Assembly (NCBI GenBank): GCA_016709845.1
Contig: JADJMA010000028.1
Location: 33,515-97,514, forward strand
Direction: 5' to 3'
DNA: 64,000 nucleotides
Source of the DNA: Flammeovirgaceae bacterium
GTDB lineage: Bacteria > Bacteroidota > Bacteroidia > Cytophagales > Cyclobacteriaceae
Position numbers and translations under genes: made by a program. Below are positions 52,396-63,200 of the stretch, piece after piece; the stretch's first letter is position 1, and the number at the start of each line of letters is the position of its first letter. The notes under the pieces were generated by a model, which did no database searches, was not told where the DNA came from, and saw only the letters and a list, made by a program, of their open reading frames with translations.

Positions 52396-53232
52396 TTACC
52401 AAAATAAATCATAAAAAAGGTTGTGGGGGGGGGGGGGGCCCCCCCCACGAACCACGGAAACCCCAAGGACATTTATCGCAATCACTTTAATTTTTCTCAA
52501 CACTCCGGAAGTCATCAGCATTAACATTTTTGATCCAGACTCAAACTGAAACTCTGCCATTTTATCTTTTCCCATTTTTTTGATACTGGCTATCTCTCCC
52601 TTACCATAATTCATATGAAAAATGGAATCCCCTGCTTTTAGTTTATCAATTTCCTGGGGTTGAGTAATGGGATCGCCAACATAGTCGGGAAGTGGAGAAA
52701 TGACGGGTAGGTGGCTTTCTTTTTTTGTTTCCTCTTGTGCCAATGGAATCGATGTATCTGTTGGTTGCGCAGACACAATATCCAACTTACTGAGTAATGA
52801 ATTGGTAGCTGCTTTATTGGCAAAAGTTCTCATAAGGGTGTTACCCAATACTTCCGTTTCCATTTGCACGGTATCGATTCGAAGAGAATCGTCATACTCA
52901 ACGTAATCAAATTCTTGAATATTAAAACTGACACTAGTCTTCACATCTTTAATTAATGTAACAGGAAGATTTATAGACTGGCGGATGGCAAATGCATAAA
53001 GGGCATTAGCGTTTTTGGAGCTGATATCGCAGATGACCATATCGCTTTCGATCATATTTTTTAAGATGTCCATGGCCGTGTCATTTGCTGTTGGGTCATC
53101 GGCTCTTACGGCACTAAAGCCTGCAGCCTTACAGGCAGGTACAATTATATATTGATATACTCTACTGAAGTGTCCTTGTGCATATCCGTCAGGATCGCTT
53201 GTTGGCATAATACCAAAACATTTATTTTCCAT
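52396..53232 (-). CDS. Deoxyribosyltransferase/TIR-like domain plus UvrD-type Tudor-like tail
   Basis: About 278 codons. Residues 1-100 resemble the nucleoside 2-deoxyribosyltransferase/TIR-like fold (MENKCFGIMPTSDPDGYAQG, VRADDPTANDTAMDILKNMI, DMVICDISSKNANALYAFAI). In relatives I know, NxNxxYELGxR carries the key Glu; here NALYAFAIR has Ala at that position, so the enzyme may be inactive or the site different. After a linker, residues about 200-250 read LKAGDSIFHMNYGKGEIASI and KDKMAEFQFESGSKMLMLM, matching the Tudor-like domain at the C-terminus of UvrD/PcrA helicases. The frame runs through the G/C palindrome at 52425-52446, and the true stop is probably just after VLRKIK. Function unknown; such sensors or effectors are frequent in immune loci. 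Confidence 0.65.
   Translation of the reverse strand: MENKCFGIMPTSDPDGYAQGHFSRVYQYIIVPACKAAGFSAVRADDPTANDTAMDILKNMIESDMVICDISSKNANALYAFAIRQSINLPVTLIKDVKTSVSFNIQEFDYVEYDDSLRIDTVQMETEVLGNTLMRTFANKAATNSLLSKLDIVSAQPTDTSIPLAQEETKKESHLPVISPLPDYVGDPITQPQEIDKLKAGDSIFHMNYGKGEIASIKKMGKDKMAEFQFESGSKMLMLMTSGVLRKIKVIAINVLGVSVVRGGGPPPPHNLFYDLFW
52425..52446. repeat. G14-C8 homopolymer palindrome
   Basis: Fourteen G (52425-52438) run straight into eight C (52439-52446), flanked by GGTTGT on the left and ACGAACC on the right, so the inverted symmetry extends about 6-7 bp beyond the tract. It lies past the end of the conserved domain of the neighbouring minus-strand gene. Confidence 0.9.
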
Positions 53233-53940
53233 AGGGTCAGTTTAATTTCTATTGCCAACAGATAGATCAGTTGGCTACGCGTAACTTGCTACAAGACGAA
53301 TATAGGGAAATCCCTTTAGGAATTTAAACCACTAGGCCAAAGACATAAAGTTTTTACAAAGGGATCAAAAATTATCTGTGGAGCCGGATTATCACATATA
53401 AGATTCTAATTCTTAAGGGAGTCTCTGTTATAATTCCAAGCGGAGTCACTGTTTTCAGGACTCCGCGTAAATGCAAGACGCAGAGTCCCAGAGACTCTGC
53501 TGAGAAAAAGACTCATACAACATCAACAGCGATTTAAGAACCTCCCCGATCTTTCTTCTCCAATTCCTTTGTAAATATTTTTCTGAACATATCCTCAGGA
53601 TTAATAATCGGAAGGATGAGTTTATTATACTTTGTACCCGCAGCATTTTTTTTGCAAGCAACGCCCTAACATATGAGTGAATGAAATACTAAACATGTTT
53701 ACTCAAAGTGGGTCTGGGAGATTTACTACTTCTTTGCCTTCAACGATCGCAGAATAGGTGAAGTATGGTTGGTATTTTTACCCTAGAATCTTCGTTGAAC
53801 TTCATTGAGATAATAAAATGTCAGATATTTCAATTTGACTAATCCACAAGATAGCTCCCCTGTTCCTAAACATCAAACCATTTAATTAGGAGTAAAAGCC
53901 CATGTGAGGCCCCGCGGCTGTTGACAAAAAAAAAGGCAAT
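53233..53940. other. Gene-poor region before the att site
   Basis: About 700 bp without an intact gene. A degraded minus-strand frame near 53540-53670 reads KLILPIINPEDMFRKIFTKE, then LEKKDRGGS and a stop, which looks like a genuine protein end but has no visible start. The part at 53420-53510 has several GACTC/GAGTC repeats (GGAGTC, GACTCC, GAGTCC, GACTC). The rest shows nothing. Confidence 0.4.
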
Positions 53941-53944
53941 AAAA

Positions 53945-53977
53945 AAAGCCTTGCAAACTTTTAGTTTACAAGGCTTT
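53945..53977 (-). terminator. Terminator behind the tRNA-Thr 3' fragment
   Basis: Read on the minus strand, AAAGCCTTGTAAAC and GTTTGCAAGGCTTT pair around TAAAA and are followed by a T run. Its place 11 bp after the tRNA 3' end shows that it is the native terminator of the tRNA gene. Confidence 0.8.
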
Positions 53978-53987
53978 AGTGTTGATG

Positions 53988-54033
53988 AGCCCCCTGCCGG
54001 AATCGAACCAGCGACCTACTGATTACAAGTCAT
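53988..54033 (-). tRNA. 3' half of tRNA-Thr(TGT), att site of the integrated element
   Basis: On the minus strand: CTTGTAA anticodon loop (TGT), then TCAGT stem, variable loop AGGTC, T arm GCTGG-TTCGATT-CCGGC and acceptor AGGGGGC with discriminator T at 53988. The 5' half (acceptor, D arm) is missing: bases beyond 54033 no longer pair. This is the usual att remnant left when an element inserts in the 3' end of a tRNA gene; the intact tRNA should lie at the other end, beyond the window. Confidence 0.85.
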
Positions 54034-54046
54034 TTCAGGTAGCTTC

Positions 54047-54108
54047 TTTTACTTTCTTATATTATACAAAAGCCTAATTTTAGGCTAAAAATACACTTTT
54101 ACTTTCTT
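54047..54108 (+). repeat. Direct repeats and hairpin next to att
   Basis: TTTTACTTTCTT occurs at 54047-54058 and 54097-54108. Between them is a perfect hairpin AGCCTAA-TT-TTAGGCT (54071-54086). Placed beside att, they are candidates for recombinase arm-binding sites. Confidence 0.45.
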
Positions 54109-54141
54109 TTTTCTTCTCTTCTTTGGTGATTATAAGCCCAT

Positions 54142-54184
54142 TTGTATGTATATTGTATGTATAATTAGAAGGTAATACATACAA
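54142..54184 (+). promoter_or_regulatory. Three copies of TTGTATGTAT upstream of the integrase
   Basis: TTGTATGTAT at 54142-54151 and 54153-54162, and its inverse ATACATACAA at 54175-54184, 26 bp before the integrase ATG at 54210. Arm-type sites for the recombinase or operator sites for its control are both possible. Confidence 0.5.
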
Positions 54185-54209
54185 TCAACAGCTTTAAAAT
54201 CAATACTTT

Positions 54210-55443
54210 ATGATCGGAGTCACCACCGCAATCGTACAAGATACCAGGGTAAAAAGAACTGATGGCACCTATGCAATTAAGCTTCGAATCACCTACAACC
54301 GCGAGCAAAAATACTACCCCATCAATGTTCACCTGTCGCCTGAAGATTGGCAGCGTACGCAATCCGAAAAGCCAAGAAATGAGTTTAAAGAACATAAGCT
54401 TTACTTCAATAAGATTGAGCAGCGCGCGATTGAAATAATTAAGGAGCTATCCCCTTTCTCCTTCGAAGGCTTTGAGAAAAAGTTTGATCAAAGAACCGAT
54501 CGCACCAAAGACGTGCTCACTTACTTGGATGCCTATATAAAGCAACTCGAAAAAGAAGAAAGAAGCGGCACCGCTGATAGTTACCTATGTGCTTATAATT
54601 CATTCACCAAATACATCAAAACTAAAAATCGCAAGAAACTCAGCTTTGGGGACATCACACCGGAATGGTTGGCAGAATATGAAAAGTGGATGCTCGATGC
54701 AGAGAAATCAATTACTACCATTGGCATATATCTCAGAAGCTTACGGACCATCATAAACATTGCTATTGAAGATGGATTACTAGCCAGAGAGTTCTATCCC
54801 TTTGGCAAAAGAAAATATCAGATACCATCTGGAAGGAATATTAAAAAAAGCGTTGACCTTAAACGATATAAAAGGGATCGTAAACTATAAACCAGCCACC
54901 CAGGCGGAAGAACGCGAGCGCGATCTCTGGCTATTTAGTTACCTATGCAATGGCGCAAATGTGAAGGACATTGCCCGAGCCGCAATACAAAAACATTGAT
55001 CATTCAATGATCCATTTTGTCAGGGCTAAAACTGAAAGAACCACAAAGCAGGATCTAAAGCCTATAATCGTTTCCTCTTCCTGAAATCAAACACATCATT
55101 GAAAAGTGGGGCATGAAGCCTGCCAAACCTGACACATATGTTTTGGATTGCTAGAGAAATCTGATAACTCAGAAAAGGAATTGGCAAAGTTCGCCAGGCA
55201 ACCAAGACAATCAATAATACATGAAACGAATTGGCGAACATTTGGGCATCAACATTAACTTAACTACTTATACCGCCCGTCATTCCTTCGCCACAGTTTT
55301 AAAACGTTCAGGCGCTCCCACTGAATTTATCAGCGAAAGCCTTGGCCACAAAGACCTCCGCACTACTGAAACATTTAGATAGCTTTGAAGATGGCGTGAA
55401 AGAGTCTTTTCAGCGTCAACTTCTTAATTTTGATGCCAAGTGA
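54210..55443 (+). CDS. Tyrosine recombinase/integrase, frameshifted
   Basis: Integrase of the Bacteroidota phage-integrase type (Arm-DNA-bind_5, SAM-like core, catalytic domain), about 411 residues. Intact N-terminus: TTAIVQDTRVKRTDGTYAIK, YYPINVHLSPEDWQRT, SAM-like region TADSYLCAYNSFTKYIKTKN. A slip near 54880 leads to LTLNDIKGIVNYKPATQAEE, LWLFSYLCNGAN and KDIARLQYKNID. Several more slips up to 55230 cover the region of the first catalytic Arg. Then TARHSFATVLKRSGAPTEFI (HxxR-like box) and SESLGHKDLRTTETY with the last residues LDSFEDGVKESFQ, the nucleophilic Tyr falling at TETY/TETF (one more slip near 55375). It catalyses element integration at the adjacent tRNA site. Confidence 0.88.
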
Positions 55444-56449
55444 AAAGCCCGGCACTCGATACGTTTCAAAATATTCTGTTCATGGAACTTCGTCCATGGA
55501 TGGCGACTGGCATTGCAGATGTAAAATACAAACAATTGCTTCTCGAAATCAAAAAGGAACACTTCTCGTTTCAGCCTTTATATGACGTTGATTTTCCAAA
55601 GCCCTTAAATGCAAAACGAAAATACTACCATGCGCTTATTGAAAATGATGTAATTCAATACCTGAACATTTTCACAAGTTGTATATCGGGTGCGCTAAAT
55701 GAAAACGAGAAAAAATACTGGGTACACAATTCATTGAATAAAATATTGCCTCAAAAATTCAAAGACACAAAAGAGATTATTGAGTTTCATAAATATGACC
55801 TTGAAAAGATTATCGGTAGTTCTGGAAATAGTGCCGCTTTTGATGATGGCTACATCATTGAATTTTTAAGGCTTCAAGTGTTGAGAATATTTCTTGAAAT
55901 TCAGGATGCCTATAAAGACTATGCAAGCGATGAATTTTTTTCATTTGAAGAACTAAACGCAAAATACTATTCAGATACTCTTCCTAAATCCTTCATTAAA
56001 GAAGCTGCTAAACTCAAAATAAACTCAACGACTGGTTCATCAAGTAGTAAACCTAAATCTATACAGTTCGCACAAAGGCTTTCGATTTTAGACCGCCTGC
56101 AAAAGGTATTCTTAGCTACGAAACGATAATAAAAAACGCTGATCGCTTCTCCAGTTTTGAAGAGCGTCTTTTCACAAATGAACTGATCGATGAGAATTAT
56201 AATTTCCGCGACAAACACGGACAGATACAAGAGTTAGCAGCGGTCTTTCAAACCTTATTTCAAAAGGGTTATTTCAACAAACTGAAATTCCCTGGCCAGA
56301 AGCCAATCAAACCTGTCGAAATCCGAAAATTCTTAGATCATCGTTACAACTCAAAAACAGACAAACAGTTTAGAGAGTGGGGTAATAATCCGGATAAGCT
56401 TGCCACTTTCACTGCAGCGCGCTGGATAGATAATTTACCCGTTTCCTGA
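55440..56449 (+). CDS. Hypothetical protein coupled to the integrase gene, one frameshift
   Basis: About 336 residues, unknown family. GTG start at 55440 overlaps the integrase stop by 4 bp. Text: LLLEIKKEHFSFQPLYDVDF, AFDDGYIIEFLRLQVLRIFL, SFIKEAAKLKINS. A slip near 56110 leads to YESLIKNADRFSSFEERLF-like text, ELAAVFQTLFQKGYFNKLKF and DHRYNSKTDKQFREWGNN, ending WIDNLPVS with stop at 56447-56449. Mostly helical and charged with no signal peptide. The RteC-like or replication-control proteins of Bacteroidota elements have a similar place, but no motif proves kinship. Confidence 0.6.
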
Positions 56450-56647
56450 ATTGCGTCATTTTGCTGGCAATTTACCATTTCAAATTTCCAGTGTTTCTTA
56501 TAATTAATTGATAATCAATTAATTATATATACATCAAATTTCCACTTTCTAACCTTCCAGTCGGCTCCTCCCACTTTTGTCTTGTCATCGAAAAACGGTG
56601 ATGACTTTACTAAAAGTCCATTTTCTAAAATTCAACAGACAAAGACA

Positions 56648-56947
56648 ATGGACGAATTATTTAAGCGTCTCGACAAAATTGAAAAGCTGATCACCTCGCA
56701 AGGGATCTTAATGAAGGATGTATTAAACTTCGATGAAGGTTGCGAATACCTTGATCTATCACCCTCCCATGTGTACAAGCTAACAAGTACAGGAGGTGTG
56801 CCACACTATAAGCCCAATGGAAAGAAAATCTATTTCAAACGGGCTGAGCTCGACCAATGGTTACTTCGTAACCGAGCCACGCCAGTGGATGAGATAGAAG
56901 CAAAGGCAGCGAGTTTTCAAATCAAAAACGGAGGGCATAAGTTATGA
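56648..56947 (+). CDS. Excisionase-like helix-turn-helix protein 1
   Basis: Intact 99-residue protein from ATG 56648 (MDELFKRLDKIEKLIT). The MerR/excisionase-type HTH_17 reads MKDVLNFDEGCEYLDLSPSH, VYKLTSTGGVPHYKPNGKKI, YFKRAELDQWLLRN. The upstream in-frame start at 56582 is less likely because the family begins with the coiled segment at MDEL. Its stop overlaps the ATG of the next gene (ATGA). In Bacteroidota elements such proteins act as excisionases or regulators of excision and replication. Confidence 0.85.
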   Translation: MDELFKRLDKIEKLITSQGILMKDVLNFDEGCEYLDLSPSHVYKLTSTGGVPHYKPNGKKIYFKRAELDQWLLRNRATPVDEIEAKAASFQIKNGGHKL

Positions 56948-57251
56948 CAGACGTAATTGATTTACTCAATCGGTCTCCACTAGCTTCGAGGAAGTAAGAA
57001 GCTATATTCTTGGTCTCAAAAAATCCGAGTTACAGAACTTCAAAGAAACTTGGGTAGATGGCCAAGAGGTAATGCAAACGCTCCACGTTAGCAAGCGCAC
57101 TCTTCAATCGCTTCGCGATTCCGGTGTGCTTCCTTACAGCCGTATCAATGGCAAGTTTTATTACAAGGTTTCAGATTTAGAAAATCTGTTGACCTCTAAT
57201 TATTCCAACCTAAACTCAAAAGACCATGGAATAAATAGAGAAACCAATTGA
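56944..57251 (+). CDS. Excisionase-like helix-turn-helix protein 2, one frameshift
   Basis: About 102 residues. ATG 56944 overlaps the previous stop. MTDVIDLLNR is followed by a slip near 56975, after which the frame reads FEEVRSYILGLKKSELQNFK, ETWVDGQEVMQTLHVSKRTL, QSLRDSGVLPYSRINGKFYY and KVSDLENLLTSN, a HTH_17 domain with its wing. It ends at 57249-57251, overlapping the TTG start of the next frame. Pairs of such small HTH genes are common in these elements. Confidence 0.8.
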
Positions 57252-59763
57252 TAAAACGCGCACAGCACATCGATACAGAAAACAGCATCAGTAAAGGTGA
57301 TGCCTTTGACTTTGCAGGGTTGCACTATAAGCTTGAGGGCAAAGAGCTCTATGAAAAACTCAATGAAGAACTTTACCTACGCATCGGTAAACAAAGCGGC
57401 TTCCGCAGTTCGCCAAAAATTGATCCTGATACTTCGGTATTGCAAATACAAAAAGTAACTAGTCCGGTCTTCAGCTACTTTAAAGCCCCTGTTTCAAACA
57501 CAGTACCTTATAAAGAAATCAGTTTACTTGATGTCTACTATTTGTTACTGAGTAACAAATTTGCAGATCAAACTACAACCCTACGTAACATTACCGACCA
57601 AGCAGGAAGCGAGGAAATACAAAGCAAGCCATTTCCCGTACGTCACGTTTTCAGGAACGTTTTTAAAACGCAACGATCAATCGTTGCAAAGGCATTCCGG
57701 TTTAATCACAATAGACTTCGATCATGTCGAGAATGTCCAAGAGTTAAAAGCCAGATTATTACAAGACGAATACTTTGAAACAGGTCTGCTTTTTGTTTCT
57801 CCGTCCGGAGATGGCTTGAAAAGGGTGATACCGATTGACTTAACCAAGTCAAAGCACCAGCATTATTTCAAAGCCAGTTGCCAACCACACTCAACCACCA
57901 ATACCAGTTAGAGGTTGATCCATCGGGCAGGATGCTTCAAGAGCTTGCTTTTTGCCTCACGATGACAGAGGCGTTTATCAATCCAAAATATTTGTAGAGC
58001 ATGGAAAAGAAAAATATTCCAAATCCTTCCGAATGGTTAGAACACAAACCTAAAAGACGGTGCAGACAAACAATTCATTTGAAGCTCCTGACACAGACAC
58101 GGAAGAAGTCGAAAAGATCATACGTCAAATCGAGGCCAACCAGATTGACATTGCCACCGCTTACAGCGATTGGCGCGACATTGGTTTTGCTTTTGCCGAT
58201 GCTTTCAATGAATCCGGCAGAGATTACTTTCACCGTGTAAGCAGTTTTTATGCAGATTCATTCTCTAGTGAATGCGATAAACAATTTAATACCTGTTTGA
58301 AGTCAAAAGGTCAGGGCATTACACTCAAAACATTTTCTTCCGAGCAAAGACAGCCGGTATCAATATTGGTAAGCTCGTCCTGCTGGGGAGAAATTTGTTG
58401 ATGGGCTTCCAACATTTCCAGATTCAATCTTTGGGCAGCTTCCTGCCTTCACAAAAGGTGTCAAGATTTCATCCTCCAATGAAGAGAGAGAGACATTCTA
58501 CTGCTCGGCACTATCGTTTCTCCCAGTGCCAGCCTGCACAAGTTATACGGCATCTACGATGGCAAAAAGGTTTTCCCTAACCTCTATGTTTTCATTACTG
58601 CGAAAGCTTCCGCTGGCAAGGGCCGCATGGTTCATTGCAAGCAATTAGTAAAACCGATTCACAAACATTTGCGCGATCAGGCCAAACCACTCTAAGCAGA
58701 CCTCGAATTGGAAATGATGGAATACAATGAGAAGAAAGGCAAAGACTCCAGCGCGGAGAAGCCAAACAAGCCACCGGAAAAAATGCTCTTCATTCCAGCA
58801 AACAACAGTACTACCGGTGTCTTTCAATTACTATCAGACAATGAAGGTCGTGGCTTAATGTTCGAGACCGAAGGCGATACCTTAGCACAAGCGTTCAAAA
58901 CTGATTATGGCAATTATAGCGATGGTTTCCGCAAGGCATTTCACCATGAAACCATTTCTTACTATCGAAGAACAGATCGAGAATACGTGGACATTGAAAG
59001 TCCTTGCCTTTCTGGTGTTTTCTCTGGCACTCCAAAGCAAGTATCCACCCTTATACCCAACGCGGAGAACGGCTTGTTCAGTCGCTTCATATTTTACTTT
59101 ATGAACATCCAACCTATTTGGAAAAATGTGTTTGAGATCAGTTCCGATAATGGGTTAGACGATTAACTGATCACCTGGGTAATGAGTTTTTCACACTCTA
59201 TCCAATCCGGTAAAAGCAATCAGGAAATTCAATTCTGCCTTTCGGCAGAGCAACAAGAACAGTTCAATACTTTCTTTCGGGAAATTCAAAATACCTACCT
59301 CAGTTTGCAAGGCATTGATTACATGGCTACGGTTAGGCGCTTAGGTTTAATTGCCTTTCGTATGGCCATGATTTTATCGGCATTGCGTATTATGGAATCT
59401 GGCGATATGTCCGAACGGATCATTTGTGAAGAACGTGACTTTCAAGCTTCGCTTGCCATGTGCAAGGTGCTGGTAAAACATGCCAGCAAAGTATTTTCAG
59501 AATTACCCGAAGATAAGCCACTGCCAAGACGAAAGAACCAGAAAGAAAAATTCTTAGATGGGTTGCCCGCCAGCTTCAATAGGCAGAGCTATCTTTCAAT
59601 TGCAGCATCTTTAAGCATTCCCGACAAGACAGCCCGAAGGGTACATCACTGAGTTCCGTAAAAGGGATTGCTCCACCGCGAAAAACAGGATCATTACATA
59701 AATCCTAATGCTAAACCACTCCATCCTGAAAATCAGGAAGTACAGGAAACTAAGGAAGTTTAG
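57248..59763 (+). CDS. VirE-N (BT4734-like) plus DUF3987 replication/mobilisation protein, frameshifted
   Basis: About 838 residues over several frames. The frame opens with TTG at 57248; a first segment, DAFDFAGLHYKLEGKELYEK, is unlike the family, and the VirE-N start is near SPVFSYFKAPVSNTVPYKEI (about 57450). VirE-N core: YKASHFPYVTFSGTF, HSGLITIDFDHVEN, GLLFVSPSGDGLKRVIPIDL. Then a PriCT-like piece (IDIATAYSDWRDIGFAFADA) and the DUF3987 helicase-like part: VFITAKASAGKGR (Walker-like), STTGVFQLLSDNEGRGLMFE, ESPCLSGVFSGTPKQVSTLI, GLFSRFIFYFMN. Slips near 57600, 57900, 58000-58070, 58390-58480, 59165 and 59640. The end, REKQDHYINPNAKPLHPENQ, stops at 59761-59763. Typical replication/mobilisation gene of Bacteroidota elements. 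Confidence 0.8.
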
Positions 59764-59843
59764 GAATCCTATTTCGGTTCGGGTTCCTTAACTTTCTCGT
59801 CTTCCTTAAAATCCTTAAACCCAGTCTTTAACCCCTTCTTTCC

Positions 59844-59892
59844 TTTGTTTTCTCTGTACCTTCCTTTTATTATATTTGTCATTATCTGACAA
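59844..59892 (+). promoter_or_regulatory. Promoter and overlapping operator of the XRE-helicase operon
   Basis: TTTG (59844-59847), a 23-bp spacer and TATATTTG (59871-59878) match Bacteroidota promoter boxes. A perfect dyad TTGTCA-TTATC-TGACAA (59876-59892) overlaps the minus-7 box and lies 16 bp before the XRE start, the arrangement expected for autorepression by the XRE protein. Confidence 0.6.
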
Positions 59893-59907
59893 GTCAAACA
59901 AGGAAAA

Positions 59908-60213
59908 GTGAATCACTTTGGCAATCGTATAAAGGAATTGAGGGAGCAGAAAGGCTTGCTGCAAAAGCACGTGGCAACCAAACTAGACATTGATACGCCC
60001 ATGCTTAGTAAAATTGAGCGCGGGGAACGCAATGCAAAAAAAGAGCACGTCCCTGTTTTGGCTAAAATGTTTGAAGTATCGTGGATGAATTATTATCCTT
60101 ATGGTTAGCCGGTAAGGTCTATGATATGGTGAAAGATGAAAAAGACCGCCATTCAAGCGATGCAGGTAGCAGAAGAACAAATCAAATTAAAATCGAAAAG
60201 TAAAGCGAAATAA
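59908..60213 (+). CDS. XRE-family regulator (C-protein-like), frameshifted tail
   Basis: GTG start at 59908 with AAGGAAAA before it. NRIKELREQKGLLQKHVATK, LDIDTPMLSKIERGERNA and EHVPVLAKMFEVS form a lambda-repressor-type HTH (residues about 5-60). Slips near 60085 and 60140 alter the tail; corrected text reads MDELLSLWLAGKVYDMVKDE, then AIQAMQVAEEQIKLKSKSKA, about 102 residues, stop at 60211-60213. It overlaps the helicase start (TAATG). XRE genes of this length commonly control restriction-modification and other defence genes and bind their own promoter. Confidence 0.82.
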
Positions 60214-63200
60214 TGGCATCCAATTTTTTTACCAACCAGGGCGAAAATACACTGTACAAAAAGTTTGTAGGGGTATTTGAGCACATGCAAAATATTGAAT
60301 ACTTCAAGTCGGTTATCGGGTACTTTAGGGCTTCCGGTTATTTTGCCATTCGCAAACACTTTCCCGAAAACCTAAAAGTAAAAGTAATTGCCGGAATCAA
60401 TGTTGACCCATTCATTGCGCTTGCCCAAAAGCAAGGTCTTCTGTTTAACCTCAATGCGAAGGATGCAAAAGAAAGTTTCATTGAATCTATTCAAGAAGAC
60501 ATTCTCAATGCCAAATACGGCAAAAACATTGAGGAAGGAATTTTACAATTGATTCAAGACATTGGTTCTGGCAGAATTGAAATAAGAGCGCATAAGTCGA
60601 AAAAACTCCATTCTAAATTTTACATTTTTCTCTCGCCAAATTTCAACGAGCATAATCCCAACGGCATGGTAATAATGGGATCTTCAAATCTTTCGGCACA
60701 GGGCTTAGGCTTGGAGGAGGTAGAACATAATTATGAAATGAATATTGAATTGAGAGATTATGAAAACGTGATGTATGCCGATATTGAATTTGAAAAGCTA
60801 TGGGAACAAAGCACACAAATACTCGCAGTCGATGCGCCATCTCTCATTAAGAAAACATATTTAGAAGCAACGCCAACACCGTTCGAGATTTATGTAAGTT
60901 CTTGATTGAATTTTTCGGCAAAAATATCGAGTACGACCCTGATAGCATCAGCGATATTCCACTAAAGAAATTTAAGAAACTGAGCTATCAAATAGATGCC
61001 GTCAATCAGGGTTACGAATTACTGGCTAAGCACAATGGTTTCTTCTTAGCCGATGTTGTAGGTACAGGTAAAACCGTAATGGCCGCTTTGTTAGCCAAAA
61101 AGTTTATAATCAATAATGGTCCGAAGACGAAGGTATTAATAGTGTATCCTCCAACACTGGAGAAGAATTGGAAAAGCACATTCAAAGAATTTAGGATAGA
61201 CGAGAAATGTCACTTCATTGCCAACGGTAGTTTGAATAAAATTGTTGAAGGCGACCACAACTACTACAACAAAGAACGATATGATTTAATCTTGGTGGAT
61301 GAAGCCCATAAATTTAGAAACCATCGAAGCCAGCAATTTCAAAACCTACAAATCATTTGTAAATCAGGCAGAGAAAATATTCGGTGGCATCGAAGGCTTT
61401 GAAAAGAAAGTGGTATTGATTTCAGCAACACCTTTAAATAATAAGCCGGAAGATATATACTACCTCATTTCACTATTTCAGGATATTCGTAACAGCAACT
61501 TAGGTGAGCCCAACTTGCAGAAGTTCTTCTATCCTCACATCGTAAAGCAAAGCCTTAATCCAGCAAACGCCTTTAGACCTTCAGGCTATTCAAGACATAT
61601 TCACGGATATAAGGATAAAGTAATTAAAGACATTACAATTCGCAGGACACGAACCGACCTTCGTAAGAATGATCGGTACAGAATTGATCTTATGCAGCAG
61701 GGTATTGTATTCCCAAAAGTAGCCGACCCAATTGCAAACCAATATCAATTACCGCAAGAGTTGGCTGAACTATTTGTTGAGACTGCCAACGCTATAATCG
61801 ACAAAAACAAGATTGACTTCTACCGCTATCAAGCCATCGCCTATTTAACTGATGAAGCCAATGGAGGCACGTACCAAAATGCACAAACCATTTCGCGATC
61901 ATTGGCATTCATCATGCAAACCCAATTGATTAAACGATTGGAAAGCAGTTTTTATGCCTTCAAAAAGTCACTCAGCAAAATCACTACTTCTACCAAGCAA
62001 ATGATAGAAATGTATGAGCGCGATAGCGTCTTCATTGCGCCAGACTTAGACATTTCAGATTTGTTGAACAAAGGGTTGAGCGATGAAGAAATTGAAATAG
62101 AGATTTTCAAAATTGACGATGAAAAACCCAAGAACAGAAAGTTTTCTCAAAAAGACTTTAACAAGGGCTTTATTGAAGGTCTGCGAGTTGACTTTCAAAA
62201 CCTCGAAGCTCTAAATGAAAAGTGGCAAAAGGTTGAGCCGCATAACGACCCTAAGTGGAACATCTTTATCGACTTACTAAAATCTGATTACTTTGAGAGT
62301 AGCAAAAACGAGTTAGGCAAATTGGTGATTCCTTCACTGAGTCTGCCGATACCCTATTCTACTTATCAGATCGGCTCAAAAATGAAACTACTTACAAAGT
62401 CCTGAGCATTACCTCCGAAAACAGGAATAAGGAATTTGAGACCATTCGCGAAAACTTTGATGCGAATTATGAGGGCATATTCAAAAATGACTTCGATATA
62501 ATTCTAACCACCGATGTTTTAGCGGAAGGCATAAACTTGCACCGTGCCAACGTTATTGTGAATTATGACACACCCTGGAATCCAACAAAGCTAATTCAAA
62601 CTGGGCGTATTAACCGAATTGGTACAAAGGCAAACTCGATTTATAATTATAACTTCTATCCTTCTGAGCAGGGCGATAATCGAATTAATCTTCGTCAAAA
62701 TCATTGGTGAAATTGCAAAGCAGTCATAGCACCTTCGGTGAAGACAATAAAATCTATACACTCGATGAGATCATAGATCAGTTCAGAATGTTTGAAGAAA
62801 AGGAAGAAGACAAAGACATCAGAACAGAATACTTAGAATGGCTCGTAAGTTCAGAGAGCTAAACGAAGATCATTTCAATACCATAAGAAAAATGCCTTTA
62901 AAGGTTCGATGCACTCGCAAGTCAACGGACAAAGAAAAAAGCATCGCATTTGTAAAAAATGGCGACCATAAAAATATCTACTTCCATATCGAAGGTAAAT
63001 CCATCTCTATTCCTTTTGAAAAGGCAGTGAAGATTTTTGAAGCCAAACAAGATGAGGTAGGAGTTACTCCTATACCGGATAGCCACTACCAGCACATTAA
63101 TCATATTTTAAACCAGTTTGAAAAGGATATTACCACGCCAGAAATGGTGGGCGGAAAAGATGACACCAGCGATGTGCGTACTCAAACAGTGGTAGTTAGA

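Noticed and set aside
53420..53510. CRISPR-like array from repeated GAGTC/GACTC words
   Set aside because: The words are only 5-7 bp, irregularly spaced and in mixed orientation; no CRISPR repeat or cas gene is present in the window.
53455..53661. 68-codon minus-strand open frame
   Set aside because: Its residues look like a shifted reading of the neighbouring frame that ends KKDRGGS; not a gene on its own.
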